From an uncultured Bacteroidaceae bacterium (GTDB lineage Bacteria; Bacteroidota; Bacteroidia; Bacteroidales; Bacteroidaceae), in assembly GCA_905234125.1 (NCBI GenBank), contig CAJOGQ010000026.1, positions 1-64,000 of the forward strand: a stretch of 64,000 bases of DNA, written 5' to 3'. The translations under genes and the position numbers were made by a program. Below, piece by piece: positions 34,554 to 44,577 of the stretch (the stretch's first letter is position 1; each line of letters begins with the position of its first letter). Below the pieces are notes generated by a model, which saw nothing but the letters and a program-made list of their open reading frames with translations, searched no databases and was not told where the DNA came from.

Positions 34554-35594
34554 ATGAACAACGTATTTGTATATTGTGAACTTGAAGGCAACAAGGTTGC
34601 TGACGTAAGTTTGGAGCTTTGCACCAAGGGTCGCAAGCTCGCCAACCAACTCGGCGTTCAGTTGGAGGCTGTGCTCGTCGGAACAGGTCTCGATGGTGTT
34701 GAGAAGCAGGTCATTCCTTACGGTGTTGACCGCGTACACATCTTCGACGCTGAAGGTCTTTTCCCATACACTTCACTACCCCACACTTCTGCTGTGGTGA
34801 ACCTCTTCAAGGAGGAAAAGCCTCAGATTTGCCTCTTGGGTGCTACCGTGATTGGCCGTGACCTCGGTCCTCGCGTGTCTTCCGCACTCCACTCAGGTCT
34901 GACAGCCGACTGCACCCAGTTGGAAATTGGTTCGTTCGACATGAAAGTGAAGGATGCTGAGGGCAACATGGTCGATAAGCACTACGAAGACCAGCTCTAT
35001 CAAATTCGTCCGGCCTTTGGTGGTTCTATCATCGCCACCATCGTCAACCCAGAACATCGCCCACAGATGGCAACCGTTCGTGACGGTGTGATGAAGAAGG
35101 AAATCCTCGACGAGAACTACAAGGGCGAAGTCATCAAGCACGACGTGGCCAAGTACGTGCCCACTACTGACTATGTGGTGAAGGTGCTCGACCGTCACGT
35201 GGAGAAGGCTAAGCACAACCTCAAGGGCGCTCCCATCATCGTGGCAGGTGGTTACGGTGTAGGTGGTCCCGAAGGATTCAACCTCCTTTTCGAACTCGCC
35301 AAGGAGCTTCACGCAGAGGTGGGTGCCAGCCGTGCAGCTGTCGATGCAGGTTGGATTGACCACGACCGTCAGATTGGTCAGACTGGTACGACTGTCCGTC
35401 CAAAGGTGTACATCGCCTGCGGCATCTCTGGTGCCATCCAGCATGTGGCAGGTATGAAGGAGTCTGGTATCATCATCTCCATCAACAACGACCCCAACGC
35501 TCCTATCAACCAGATTGCCGACTACATCATCAACGGCACCATCGAAGAGGTTGTTCCCAAGCTGATCAAGTATTATAAGAAGAATTCGAAGTAA
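34554..35594 (+). CDS. etfA: electron transfer flavoprotein, alpha subunit
   Basis: The 346 residues contain the EtfA FAD-binding C-terminal half: GGYGVGGPEGFNLLFELAKE, VGASRAAVDAGWIDHDRQIG, GQTGTTVRPKVYIACGISGA and IISINNDPNAPINQIADYII. FAD bound here receives electrons from the acyl-CoA dehydrogenase, whose (broken) gene follows. Clustered etfB-etfA-acd in Bacteroidales suggests an electron-bifurcating or acyl-CoA-reducing module, but that is an inference. Confidence 0.94.
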   Translation: MNNVFVYCELEGNKVADVSLELCTKGRKLANQLGVQLEAVLVGTGLDGVEKQVIPYGVDRVHIFDAEGLFPYTSLPHTSAVVNLFKEEKPQICLLGATVIGRDLGPRVSSALHSGLTADCTQLEIGSFDMKVKDAEGNMVDKHYEDQLYQIRPAFGGSIIATIVNPEHRPQMATVRDGVMKKEILDENYKGEVIKHDVAKYVPTTDYVVKVLDRHVEKAKHNLKGAPIIVAGGYGVGGPEGFNLLFELAKELHAEVGASRAAVDAGWIDHDRQIGQTGTTVRPKVYIACGISGAIQHVAGMKESGIIISINNDPNAPINQIADYIINGTIEEVVPKLIKYYKKNSK

Positions 35595-35600
35595 ATAGCA

Positions 35601-35713
35601 GACCCTCTCCCCAGCCCTCCCCCATAATGGGGAGGGAGCCCATGCGGGGTGTTGGGGAACAAGCCGGATGGTCTCCCTATTACGGGGGAGATGTCCGAAG
35701 GACAGAGAGGGTC
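35601..35713. repeat. 113-bp GC-rich palindromic element between etfA and the dehydrogenase gene
   Basis: Terminal inverted repeats GACCCTCTC / GAGAGGGTC enclose two nested hairpins (CCCTCCCCcataatGGGGAGGG and CTCCCtattacGGGGGAG). It looks like a small non-autonomous mobile or palindromic repeat, inserted inside an operon. Partial relatives are at 25.6, 27.6, 46.0, 60.4 and 61.9 kb. Confidence 0.75.
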
Positions 35714-35730
35714 TTAAATAATAAACAAAT

Positions 35731-37426
35731 ATGGCTAATTCCTATACAGACGTTCCTGAGATTAAATTTCACATGGAACACCCTTTGATGAAACGCATCG
35801 TTGAGTTGAAGGAGAGAAATTACGCTGACTACGGTCAGTATGACTATGCACCCAAGGACTACGAGGATTGACAGCCTGCTCGAAATCACAGGCGACATCA
35901 ATGCCAACATCATCAGTCCCAACTCCGAGGATGTGGATGCTGAAGGTCCTCACTGCGAGAACGGTCGTGTGCGCTATGCCAGCAAGACCTACGAGAACCT
36001 CGACGCCACCATCAAGGCTGGTCTCTGCGGCATGACGATGCCACGTCGTTACGGCGGCCTCAACCTCCCCAACGTGGTTTACACCGCTGCCAACGAAATC
36101 ATCGCTGAAGGTGATGCAGGCTTCGAAAACATCTGGTCACTTCAGGATTGTATTGAGACCCTCTATGAGTTTGGCGACGAAGACCAGCGCAAGCGTTACA
36201 TCCCACGTGTTTGTGCTGGCGAGACCATGTCGATGGACTTGACCGAGCCCGATGCAGGTTCTGACCTTCAGTCCGTGATGCTCAAGGCCACCTTCGACGA
36301 GAAGGAGAACTGCTGGCGCCTGAACGGTGTGAAGCGCTTCATCACCAACGGTGACGCCGACATCCACCTCGTGCTGGCTCGTTCAGTAGAAGGCACTCGC
36401 GATGGTCGTGGTCTTTCCATGTTCATCTACGACAAGCGCAACGGTGGTGTGAACGTGCGTCGCATCGAGAACAAGCTCGGTATCCACGGCAGCCCCACTT
36501 GCGAACTCGTTTATAAGAACGCCAAGGCTGAGCTTTGTGGCTCTGAGAAACTCGGTCTCATCAAGTATGTGATGGGTCTGATGAACGGTGCCCGCCTGGG
36601 TATCGCTTCTCAGTCAGTAGGTGCCGAACAGGCTGCCTACGAAGAGGCTATCAACTATGCCCGCGACCGTAAGCAGTTCGGCAAGGAGATCATCCACTTC
36701 CCAGCCGTTTACGATATGATTGCCCGCATCAAGGCCAAACTCGATGCAGGTCGTTCACTCCTTTACATGACTGCCCGCTATGTGGACATCTACAAGTGCC
36801 TCGACGACATCTCCAAGGAGCGCAAACTCACTCCAGAAGAGCGTGACGAGTTCAAGAAGTACAGCAAGCTTGCCGATGCCTTCACGCCACTCGCCAAAGG
36901 TATGAACTCAGAGTTTGCCAACGAGTCTGCATACGACTCCATCCAGGTGCACGGCGGTTCAGGCTTCATGCTCGAGTACAAGTGCCAGCGTGTCTATCGC
37001 GACGCCCGCATCATGTCCATCTACGAAGGCACCACTCAGCTCCAGACCGTTGCAGCCATCCGCTACATCACCTCTGGCTTCTATGCCAACGTCATCAAGG
37101 ACTTCGAGGCAGAACCCGTCGCACCTGAGTATGCTGCCTACGCTGAGCGCATCAAGGCAATGGCAGAGAAACTCGCCCAGAGCATCGAAAAGGCCAAGGA
37201 GCCAGGCAATCAGGACTTCCTCGACCTCTGCGCCCGCAAGCTCTACGAGATGACCGCCTACGTCATCATGTGCCATCTCCTCTTGCAGGACACCCAGCGT
37301 GCTCCAGAACTCTTCGGCAAGTCCCTCGTGGTCTTCATGAACTATGCCGAGAGCGAAGTCTCCAAGCACTTCAACTACATCAGCCGTCTCGACGTTGAGC
37401 AGTTGAACAGCTATGTGCAGGAGTAA
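35731..37426 (+). pseudogene. acyl-CoA dehydrogenase, frameshifted near the 5' end
   Basis: The ATG at 35731 encodes MANSYTDVPEIKFHMEHPLM and continues to YDYAPKDYED, then a TGA at 35869-35871. The family sequence resumes at once in a different frame as DSLLEITGDINANIISPNSE and runs intact to 37426. Homologues read EDAMDSYxxxLEITGDI, so a small frame-breaking deletion lies at about 35868. The remaining 520 residues contain the conserved acyl-CoA dehydrogenase blocks (MSMDLTEPDAGSDLQSVMLK, RDRKQFGKEIIHFPAVYDM, IQVHGGSGFMLEYKCQRVYR). The track start at 35840 has no matching N-terminus. With EtfAB it would oxidise or reduce acyl-CoA. It may be inactive, rescued by internal start, or a sequencing error. 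Confidence 0.8.
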
Positions 37427-37446
37427 TACACATCAATATACATGAC

Positions 37447-37483
37447 AAAGGTTGCCTACGATCATTCGCAGGCAACCTTTTTT
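37447..37483 (+). terminator. terminator after the etf-dehydrogenase operon
   Basis: AAAGGTTGCCT and AGGCAACCTTTTTT form an 11-bp stem followed by T. Confidence 0.9.
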
Positions 37484-37485
37484 GT

Positions 37486-37513
37486 GTTTAGAGTATATAG
37501 TTTAGGGTAACTC
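37486..37513. repeat. four-unit 7-bp-period tract
   Basis: Units gtttaga, gtatata, gtttagg, gtaactc. It follows the terminator; the 12-mer GCTGACGCGATG shared with other loci lies shortly after (37528-37539), and a GGTTGCAC/GTGCAGCC hairpin at about 37573-37594. Confidence 0.5.
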
Positions 37514-37635
37514 TTGCTGAGGACGGAAAGCTGACGCGATGCACGCTGGTAGGGCATCAAATGGAAAGGGAAGGTTGCACGGAATGTGCAGCCTCCCCCT
37601 TGTATTCTCTCCACGAGCGTTTTAGTCGCTTTGCT

Positions 37636-37803
37636 TCATAGTTCCATGTTAGGCCTCATCACATCATGACATTGGGTGGTGTGCATCTTCGAGAGGGTGT
37701 AGATGGCCGTTCTGTGTCGGAAAGGGTGAAGTCTCACTTGTGCTGTCATTGTATTGGCACTCAGTACCAGAATGGACAGCGCTGATAAGATAGTTTTCTT
37801 CAT
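37636..37803 (-). CDS. 55-residue putative secreted peptide or gene remnant (not in ORF track)
   Basis: Reading the complement from 37803 gives MKKTILSALSILVLSANTMT followed by AQ and a 33-residue basic, His-rich mature part, ending at TGA 37636-37638. The N-terminus is a well-formed signal peptide with an A-rich upstream region typical of Bacteroidetes starts. The mature part has no recognisable motif. It lies about 40 bp downstream of trkH on the same strand. It is either a small secreted peptide or the 5' remnant of a lost secreted protein. Confidence 0.4.
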   Translation of the reverse strand: MKKTILSALSILVLSANTMTAQVRLHPFRHRTAIYTLSKMHTTQCHDVMRPNMEL

Positions 37804-37842
37804 TGGTTTTTATGTTTATGTTGTTAGGTAAAAGTTCAGCGT

Positions 37843-39327
37843 TCAGCTTTTCCTCCAGAAGCTTCGGGTGAAAAGAATCATGATGGGGAAGATCTCGAGA
37901 CGGCCGATGAGCATGAGGAAGGAGCAGACGACTTTGGCAAAGGGCGTCAGGATGGCCCATGAGTGGACAGGACCATAATAGCCCATGCCTGGCCCTACGT
38001 TGCTGAGGCTCGACATCGCTATGCCAAAGGCTTCGTAGTAGTCGAACTCAGGGTGAATCTCGTTGGGGCTCACTCCGCCTAAGGCCAAGACGAAGGCACC
38101 CAAGAAAAGGGAGCAGACGAAGAGGGTGACGAAGCCCATGAGGGTCTGCACCACTTTTGTGGGCACGATGTTGCCATTCATGCGCACAGGGGTGAGGGCT
38201 CGTGGATGGAGGATGTGGGTGAACTCGTTCTTCAGCACCCGATAGATGATGCTGAGTCGCACGCACTTGAAACCACCGCTGGTACTGCCTGAACTGGCTC
38301 CTGCAAACATGACGAAGAGTAAGACGGGCATCAGCTGCACAGGCCAGAGGGTGTAGTCGTAGGTGGCTAAACCTGTGGTGGTCTGCAGGGAGATGACGGT
38401 GAAGAATGACTGCCGAAGAGCCAATTCCACATCATGAAGAGGGTCTTCGAACATCAGGAAGAAGGCACAAATCAGCGAAGCGCCCACCACGATGATGAGA
38501 TAAGCCTTCAGTTCGGCATCGCCAAAGAACTTCTTGACCTTCCCTTTCAGGATGGTATAATATATTAATGTATAGTTGATGCCAGAGACGAACATGAAGA
38601 AGATGAGCACATACTCGATGGCTGGCGATCGGTAGAAGTCGTGCAGAAGGTCGGAATGGGTGCCATAACCGCCTGTGGCTGTGGTGCACATAGCGTAGTT
38701 GACGGCATCGAAGGCATCCATCCCGCAAATCATGAGGGAGACGATGCAGAGGAGGGTCAGAGCCACATAGATACCACCAATCCAGCGTGCTGTCACAGAG
38801 ATGCGAGGGTGCACCTTGTCGTGAAGTGGCCCTGTGGCTTCGGCAGCAAAGAGTTTCACTTCGCCCACACCAAAAGCTGGCAGGATGGCGATGGTGAAGA
38901 AGACGATGCCGATACCGCCTATCCATTGGGTGAGACTGCGCCAGAAGAGGATGCCACGAGGCATCTTGTCGAGGTTGTCGATGATGGTGGCTCCTGTGCT
39001 GGTGAAGCCCGACATCGTCTCGAAGAAGGCGCTGGCCATATCAGGCACATGGTTGCCCAGCATGAAAGGCATCATGCCGATCAGCGTAAAGATAATCCAT
39101 ACGAGGGACACCACGATGTAGCCGTCCTTTCTGCCCATCTTCTTGCCGGCATTCATGCCCAAGAGCACGCCTGCGATGCCTAACACCAAAGCGATGAGGA
39201 TGGGGGGGATGAACTCCTTGATGCCCTCGTCGTAAAGCCAACTGACCACCTGGCACAGCATCATGAGTCCTACCTCGATGAAGAGGAGAAATCCCATGAT
39301 TTTTGCTATGAGTTTCCAGTTGACCAC
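37843..39327 (-). CDS. trkH: Trk potassium uptake membrane subunit
   Basis: A GTG start at 39327 gives MVNWKLIAKIMGFLLFIEVG and begins 1 bp after the trkA stop; the track start lies far inside trkA. The 494 residues form the typical TrkH/KtrB fold with four M1-P-M2 repeats: SGFTSTGATI, TATGGYGTHS, LQTTTGLATYD and LSNVGPGMGYY are the selectivity-filter-like loops. It is the K+-translocating subunit, gated by TrkA. The 3' end carries a GTTCAGC duplication. Confidence 0.92.
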   Translation of the reverse strand: MVNWKLIAKIMGFLLFIEVGLMMLCQVVSWLYDEGIKEFIPPILIALVLGIAGVLLGMNAGKKMGRKDGYIVVSLVWIIFTLIGMMPFMLGNHVPDMASAFFETMSGFTSTGATIIDNLDKMPRGILFWRSLTQWIGGIGIVFFTIAILPAFGVGEVKLFAAEATGPLHDKVHPRISVTARWIGGIYVALTLLCIVSLMICGMDAFDAVNYAMCTTATGGYGTHSDLLHDFYRSPAIEYVLIFFMFVSGINYTLIYYTILKGKVKKFFGDAELKAYLIIVVGASLICAFFLMFEDPLHDVELALRQSFFTVISLQTTTGLATYDYTLWPVQLMPVLLFVMFAGASSGSTSGGFKCVRLSIIYRVLKNEFTHILHPRALTPVRMNGNIVPTKVVQTLMGFVTLFVCSLFLGAFVLALGGVSPNEIHPEFDYYEAFGIAMSSLSNVGPGMGYYGPVHSWAILTPFAKVVCSFLMLIGRLEIFPIMILFTRSFWRKS

Positions 39328-39328
39328 C

Positions 39329-40711
39329 TTATTTGAAGTATTTATCCAGTTTTCTGAGCGTGTTGCCTGTGCAGAAGACCACAACCTTGTCGCCTTCCTG
39401 CAATTGGGTGGCACCGTTCACCAGCATGGAGATGCCGTCGCGCGACATGCCTCCGATGTTGACGCCGTAGGGGAAAGAGAGTTCCATCACCTTCTTCTTG
39501 GTCACTTTCGAACCAGGCTTGACCACAAACTCAGCCACATCGGCATTGCCAATGGTCAGCATCTTCACGTTGTCCACATCGCCCTTCAGCAACATCCGGT
39601 AGATGTGGCTGGCGGCAATCATCTTCTTGTTGATGATGGTGCCGATGTCCAGCTCGTCGGCCATATCGAAGTAGTCAAGATTCTCCACTTGGGCGATGGT
39701 CTTTCGGATGCCCCTGCGTCTGGCAGCCACACAGGCCAGAATGTTCTGCTGGTCGTTGTCGGTCAGCGCAATCAGGGCTTCCATGCTTCCGTAGCCTTCG
39801 TCGTTCAGCAAGTCCACATCATAGCCCTCGCCTTCCAGAATCATCGTCTTGGGCGCTACAATCGATTGCAGTTCCTCCGTTCGCTTGGAGTCCGGCTCGA
39901 TGATTTTCACGCTGTCGTGGATGTCGGCCAATTCCCAACTGGCTCGCACGGAGAGTTTGCCTCCTCCGATGATGACACTGTTGTCCACAGAAGGATAGTC
40001 GTCCTTGCCTGTCAGATGGCGCAATTCAAGCAGGTTGTCCTTGGTGGTCATGAAGAACACGAGATCGCGCGGCAGAATCTTCTCGTCACCATTCGGGCTG
40101 ATGGTCTCGCCGTCACGCTTGATGGCCACCACGTGGAAGTTGTGTCCGTAAGACACACCAATCTCCTTCAGCGTGTGTCCCACCAAACGGTTGTCGTAGT
40201 TGATGATTTCTTTCTCGAGGAGCGGGTGTGCATCGTGCATCTTCACGCTCAGCAGGAGCAGTTCGCCGTTGTTGAACTCCCACATCTGCCTCACCCAGCT
40301 GTATCGCGAACTCGCCTTGATGTCCTCAGCGGCCAGCAGTTCAGGATAGATAAGCGACTCGATGCCCATGTTCTTGAACAGCGTCAGGTTTTCAGGCTTC
40401 ATGTATTCGTAGTTGTCCACACGAGCCACCGTCTGCTTGGCGCCCATCTGCTTGGCCAACATGGCACACGTGAGGTTCTCGCTCTCGTTGGGAGTGACAG
40501 CGATGAAGAGGTCGGCCTTGTTCACCTCGGCATCCTTCAATCCCTCGATGGACGTGGGTTGTCTCAGCAACGTCATGATGTCCAACTCGCTGGTCAGGCG
40601 AATGAGATTCTTCTCCTTCGCGTCAATCAGCACCACATCCTGATTGTCGTTTGACAACATTCGTGCCAAATAAGTGCCTACAGCACCTGCACCTGCAATG
40701 ACTATCTTCAT
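39329..40711 (-). CDS. trkA: Trk potassium uptake regulatory subunit
   Basis: The start at 40711 ([20 protein letters not shown]) overlaps the dxs stop by 4 bp (ATGA). The 460 residues contain two RCK_N/RCK_C units: GAGAVG near the N-terminus and [20 protein letters not shown] around 230 are the nucleotide-binding turns, each followed by a TrkA_C domain. It binds NAD(H) or ATP/ADP in the cytoplasm and gates TrkH. Confidence 0.94.
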   Translation of the reverse strand: MKIVIAGAGAVGTYLARMLSNDNQDVVLIDAKEKNLIRLTSELDIMTLLRQPTSIEGLKDAEVNKADLFIAVTPNESENLTCAMLAKQMGAKQTVARVDNYEYMKPENLTLFKNMGIESLIYPELLAAEDIKASSRYSWVRQMWEFNNGELLLLSVKMHDAHPLLEKEIINYDNRLVGHTLKEIGVSYGHNFHVVAIKRDGETISPNGDEKILPRDLVFFMTTKDNLLELRHLTGKDDYPSVDNSVIIGGGKLSVRASWELADIHDSVKIIEPDSKRTEELQSIVAPKTMILEGEGYDVDLLNDEGYGSMEALIALTDNDQQNILACVAARRRGIRKTIAQVENLDYFDMADELDIGTIINKKMIAASHIYRMLLKGDVDNVKMLTIGNADVAEFVVKPGSKVTKKKVMELSFPYGVNIGGMSRDGISMLVNGATQLQEGDKVVVFCTGNTLRKLDKYFK

Positions 40712-42630
40712 GATAATTTGACTAATACATTTGCAATCCCCTCGGCATCCATTCCACATTGTTTGCGCAGTTCGGCCACCGTTCCGTGCATCACAAATCG
40801 GTTGGGGATGCCGATACGTGTCACCTCCATCTCATAGTGGTGGTCGGCAAAGAACTCCAGCACAGCACTACCCAATCCGCCTGAGATGACACCATCCTCG
40901 ACGGTCACCACCTTCTTGAACTTCTTGCCCACTTCGTGCAGGATGTCCTCATCGATGGGCTTCAGGAAGCGCATATCGTAGTGGGCATAGTACATCGCCC
41001 CTGATGCATTCTCGTTCAGCGCCTTCAGTTCAGCGATGGAGATGGCCTTCTCAGCCTCCACACCTATCGGACCAATGCTCAGCACGGCGACATTCTCACC
41101 GTCCTTCAGCTTTCTGCCCTTGCCCACAGGAATCTCTTCCAGCTCACATTGCCAATCGATCGTGTTGCCCCTGCCTCGTGGGTAGCGGATGACGAACACA
41201 CCCTTGTCGGGCAGTTGAGCCGTGTACATCAGTCGCCTCAGTTCTGGTTCGTCGTATGGCGAAGCGATGGTCAGGTTGGGGATGGGACGCAGGAACGCCA
41301 TATCGAAGGCGCCATGATGGGTCGAGCCATCCTCGCCCACCAGTCCTGCACGGTCGAGACAAAGCACCATGTTGAGGCGCATCGTGGCCGCATCGTGGAT
41401 GATGTTGTCGTAGGCACGTTGCATGAACGACGAGTAGATGTTGCAGAACGGCATCATCCCGTCCTTGGCCAGTCCGCCAGAGAACGTCACCGCATGCCCC
41501 TCAGCAATGCCCACATCAAATACCCTCTTGGGCATCGCGTTCATCATGATGTTCATAGAGCAGCCTGTCGGCATCGCAGGTGTCACACCCACAATCTTCT
41601 CATTCTTCTGAGCCAGTTCGAGGAGCGTCTTTCCAAACACATCCTGGAACTTGGGTGGATGAGGCTTGTCGTCTTGGGTGGTGATGCGTTCGCCTGTGTC
41701 GGGGTCGAACTTGCCTGGTGCATGCCAGATGGTCGCATCCTCCTCGGCAGGCGCATAGCCATAACCCTTCGTCGTGTGGATGTAGAGCAGCTTGGGACCC
41801 TTCATCTCCTTGATCACTTGCAGAACCCTCACCAGCTCCAGCACATCGTTTCCCTCAGCGGGGCCGAAGTAGCGGATGTCCATACCCTCAAAGATGTTCT
41901 TCTGCCGAGCCAGCACCGACTTCACGCTGTTGTTGAAGCGGATGAGCCCCCTGCGACGCTTCTCGTTCAGGATACCCCACCCAAACAGCTTCTGCGAAAC
42001 CTTATACCTTATATTATTATAAGTAGTGTTCGTGGTGAGTTGCAAAAGATACTTTCGCATGCCACCCACACTACGGTCGATGCTCATGTTGTTATCGTTC
42101 AACACAATCAGCATGTCATTGGGCGTGCTGGCCGCGTTGTTGATGCCCTCGAAAGCCAATCCGCCACTCATCGCACCGTCGCCAATCACAGCCACCACCT
42201 TCCTGTTCTCGCCCTTCAGCTTAGCCGCCACAGCCATACCCAATCCAGCCGAAATCGAATTGCTGGCATGTCCACAGCAGAACGTGTCGTACTCACTCTC
42301 GTCGGGGTGAGGGAAAGGCTTCAGCCCGTTCAGCCTGCGGTTGGTGCAGAACAGGTCGCGCCGACCCGTCAGAATCTTGTGTCCGTAGGCCTGATGCCCC
42401 ACATCCCACACAATACGGTCGTAAGGCGTGTTGAACACATAATGCAACGCCACCGTCAGTTCCACCACACCCAGGCTCGAAGCCAGATGGCCAGGGTTCA
42501 TCGCCAGCTCCTCAATGATGTCACGCCTTAGTTCGTCACACACAGCAGGCAATTCCTCTACCTTCAGCTTGCGCAGATCAGCGGGGAAATCTATCTCCGG
42601 CAGGTACCTATATTCGTTATTCTCTCCCAT
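40708..42630 (-). CDS. dxs: 1-deoxy-D-xylulose-5-phosphate synthase
   Basis: The start at 42630 ([20 protein letters not shown]) is chosen because the track start lies at the expected transcription start; 640 residues follow. [20 protein letters not shown], the TPP-binding [19 protein letters not shown], and [20 protein letters not shown] mark a complete Dxs. It condenses pyruvate and glyceraldehyde 3-phosphate with TPP in the first step of the MEP isoprenoid pathway. It leads a dxs-trkA-trkH operon. Confidence 0.96.
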   Translation of the reverse strand: MGENNEYRYLPEIDFPADLRKLKVEELPAVCDELRRDIIEELAMNPGHLASSLGVVELTVALHYVFNTPYDRIVWDVGHQAYGHKILTGRRDLFCTNRRLNGLKPFPHPDESEYDTFCCGHASNSISAGLGMAVAAKLKGENRKVVAVIGDGAMSGGLAFEGINNAASTPNDMLIVLNDNNMSIDRSVGGMRKYLLQLTTNTTYNNIRYKVSQKLFGWGILNEKRRRGLIRFNNSVKSVLARQKNIFEGMDIRYFGPAEGNDVLELVRVLQVIKEMKGPKLLYIHTTKGYGYAPAEEDATIWHAPGKFDPDTGERITTQDDKPHPPKFQDVFGKTLLELAQKNEKIVGVTPAMPTGCSMNIMMNAMPKRVFDVGIAEGHAVTFSGGLAKDGMMPFCNIYSSFMQRAYDNIIHDAATMRLNMVLCLDRAGLVGEDGSTHHGAFDMAFLRPIPNLTIASPYDEPELRRLMYTAQLPDKGVFVIRYPRGRGNTIDWQCELEEIPVGKGRKLKDGENVAVLSIGPIGVEAEKAISIAELKALNENASGAMYYAHYDMRFLKPIDEDILHEVGKKFKKVVTVEDGVISGGLGSAVLEFFADHHYEMEVTRIGIPNRFVMHGTVAELRKQCGMDAEGIANVLVKLS

Positions 42631-42649
42631 AAAAGATGTAAAAAGCATG

Positions 42650-42657
42650 CAAAGGTA
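42650..42657 (-). promoter_or_regulatory. -7 promoter box of dxs-trkA-trkH
   Basis: TACCTTTG on the minus strand, 20 bp before the chosen ATG. No TTTG at 19-20 bp; that position is filled by a 7-bp tract. Confidence 0.55.
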
Positions 42658-42662
42658 CGGAA

Positions 42663-42683
42663 AAAAGTGAAAAGTGAAGAGTG
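42663..42683. repeat. 7-bp-period tract at the dxs promoter
   Basis: Units aaaagtg, aaaagtg, aagagtg, then a degenerate fourth. A pyrimidine-rich counterpart with similar spacing (tttttca, ctttcat, tttccat) follows at about 42702-42760. The rest of the gap to 42880 is T-rich without a gene. Confidence 0.6.
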
Positions 42684-42883
42684 AAACGTAAAAAATTTCT
42701 GTTTTTCACTTTCATTTTCCATTTTTCACTTTCTCTTTCTCAATTTCCCTCTTTCTTTCGCATTTTTTATACTTTTAACCATTTTTGTTGTTTTTTAAGC
42801 CCCATTTTGTCCTATTTGTATCTATCATTACCCCATTTGTCATTTTTCATGCTTGAAAACATACAACATATTGAAAAAGGTCG

Positions 42884-42891
42884 TACCTTTG
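42884..42891 (+). promoter_or_regulatory. -7 promoter box of the outer-membrane protein gene
   Basis: TACCTTTG lies 95 bp before the ATG, giving a leader of about 90 nt. Confidence 0.6.
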
Positions 42892-42986
42892 CAGCGGTTT
42901 TCATAAGAGGGGAATCCGAAAACCTCTTCAACCATAACAAATCAAAAGAGTAGGACACAACTAATTTAACTTTAATTAGAAAGATT

Positions 42987-43580
42987 ATGAAAAAGATTTT
43001 ACTTACAGCTCTCGTAGCAGTTGCTTCTCTCGCAGCTAACGCACAGGTTTGGATTGGTGGCGAAGTTGGTTTCAGCGCAACTAAGACTTCTATCGACGGT
43101 GAAAAGTTCGGCGCAGCCGCTAACTTCAACCTTCTTCCTGAGATTGGTTACACTATCAACGACAAGTTCGACATCGCAATGACTATCGGTCTTGCTCACA
43201 GAAATGGCAATGGTGACTACTATGCAGGAAGCAACAATTTCGAAAACTTCGATGGCATGCTCGATGACGTGAACCGCAACGCTTTCACTATCAACCCATA
43301 CGTTCGTTACAAGTTCGCTAAGACTGGTGACTTCACTTTCTTCGTTGACGGTGGTTTCTCTTACACTATGATTCACTACAGCCACGTGGATGACAACGGC
43401 AACCAGTGGGCTCTCGGCTTCAAGCCAGGTATCGCTTACAACCTCACTGAGAAGGTTAGCCTCGTTGCACACATCGGTGACCTCGGTTACGCTTTCTACA
43501 AGAGAGGCGACGTGAAGAGCAACACCTTCGACATGGGCATCAGCAACAACATCTCTTTCGGTGCTTACGTAAGCTTCTAA
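42987..43580 (+). CDS. outer-membrane beta-barrel protein
   Basis: The 197 residues start with signal peptide MKKILLTALVAVASLAANAQ and continue as alternating strands with aromatic residues (INPYVRYKFA, FTFFVDGGFSYTMIHY), ending in FGAYVSF, with a terminal Phe as usual for barrels recognised by BamA. Codons are strikingly uniform (TTC, AAC, GGT), as in highly expressed genes, and the gene has a strong -7 box, a long leader and its own terminator. It is probably an abundant OmpW/PorT-like barrel of eight strands; the function is unknown. Confidence 0.8.
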   Translation: MKKILLTALVAVASLAANAQVWIGGEVGFSATKTSIDGEKFGAAANFNLLPEIGYTINDKFDIAMTIGLAHRNGNGDYYAGSNNFENFDGMLDDVNRNAFTINPYVRYKFAKTGDFTFFVDGGFSYTMIHYSHVDDNGNQWALGFKPGIAYNLTEKVSLVAHIGDLGYAFYKRGDVKSNTFDMGISNNISFGAYVSF

Positions 43581-43607
43581 TCTTTAGATATATACATTCA
43601 ACTAAGG

Positions 43608-43637
43608 GAAGGTCAGCAATTTGCTGGCCTTCTTTCG
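43608..43637 (+). terminator. terminator after the outer-membrane protein gene
   Basis: GAAGGTCAGCAA and TTGCTGGCCTTC pair (one G-T) and are followed by TTTCGTATTTT. Confidence 0.8.
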
Positions 43638-43717
43638 TATTTTGCCCCAATATCCATAAAAAACTAGGCTCTTATGGGAAATTCGGAAGGAATCCAAGCA
43701 AAACAGGGCACACAATC

Positions 43718-43748
43718 TTGTGGGAATGGAAAATAGTCCGTACCTTTG
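43718..43748 (+). promoter_or_regulatory. recO promoter
   Basis: TTG (43718-43720) and TACCTTTG (43741-43748) are 20 bp apart; the leader to 43769 is short, about 15 nt. Confidence 0.7.
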
Positions 43749-43768
43749 TGGGGAATAGAGAAGAAACC

Positions 43769-44521
43769 ATGCAGGAGACGCTTCGAGGCATTGTTTTGCG
43801 GACGGTGAAGTATGGCGACAATTCACTGATTGTTGATCTCTTCACGGAGAATCATGGACGCCAGTCGTTCATGACCTCCATAACGCGTGCCAAGCGTTCC
43901 GTCAGGAGCGTGTCGTTCTGGCAACCCCTGTCGATGGTGGAGTTCAGCACGGAATTGAAACCCAATGCAGGGAAACTCCCTCGTCCCAACGATGTGCGCA
44001 CCTATTATAATTATACCGACCTGCCCTTCTCGCCCATCAAGTCCACTTTGGCACTCTTCCTCTCCGAGTTTCTCTGTGCCAGCCTGCGCGAGGAGAAGGA
44101 GAACCAACTCCTCTACCACTATATCGAGTCCTCCCTCCAGTGGCTCGATTTGGCCAGCGAACCAACCTCCATCGCCAACTTCCATCTCGCCTTCCTCATG
44201 CACCTCAGCCGTTTTATCGGCATCTATCCCAACTTAGACTTGAACTCTCAACTGTCAACTGTCAACTGTCAACTCTATTTCGACCTTCTCGCTGGCACTT
44301 ATTGTGACCATCGCCCCTCCCATCCCCATTTTCTCCAAGGACAAGAAGCACAAAACCTTCCCACCCTTTTCCGCATGAACTATCCCACCATGCACCTCTT
44401 CCGACTCTCCCGTCGCGAACGCCAACGCATCCTCCAAGTCCTCAACACCTACTACCGTCTCCACGTCCCCCAATTCCCAGAACTCAAATCCTTGGAGGTC
44501 TTACAGGAGTTCTATTCATGA
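43769..44521 (+). CDS. recO: DNA repair protein RecO with heptad insert
   Basis: The start at 43769 (MQETLRGIVLRTVKYGDNSL) follows the promoter; the track start lies at the -33 box. The 250 residues have the N-terminal OB fold (VLRTVKYGDNSLIVDLFTEN) and the helical C-terminal domain, and assist RecA loading in the RecFOR pathway. Around residue 158-168 the sequence LNSQLSTVNCQL is encoded by five 7-bp units and interrupts the helical domain in frame. The zinc-finger cysteines seen in some RecO proteins are absent. Confidence 0.88.
   Translation: MQETLRGIVLRTVKYGDNSLIVDLFTENHGRQSFMTSITRAKRSVRSVSFWQPLSMVEFSTELKPNAGKLPRPNDVRTYYNYTDLPFSPIKSTLALFLSEFLCASLREEKENQLLYHYIESSLQWLDLASEPTSIANFHLAFLMHLSRFIGIYPNLDLNSQLSTVNCQLYFDLLAGTYCDHRPSHPHFLQGQEAQNLPTLFRMNYPTMHLFRLSRRERQRILQVLNTYYRLHVPQFPELKSLEVLQEFYS
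44240..44274. repeat. five-unit 7-bp repeat inside recO
   Basis: Units ttgaact, ctcaact, gtcaact, gtcaact, gtcaact; same unit family as in the UPF0210 and GH2 genes. Confidence 0.85.
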
Positions 44522-44577
44522 AGGCCATTAAAAGACCTTAAAAGTGTGGGGGCTTCTGTGAAAGAAAAATAAAATAG

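Noticed and set aside
37664-37960. 98-residue minus-strand ORF overlapping the trkH end
   Set aside because: Frame shadow of trkH and of the small secreted-peptide ORF, with no signal peptide of its own.
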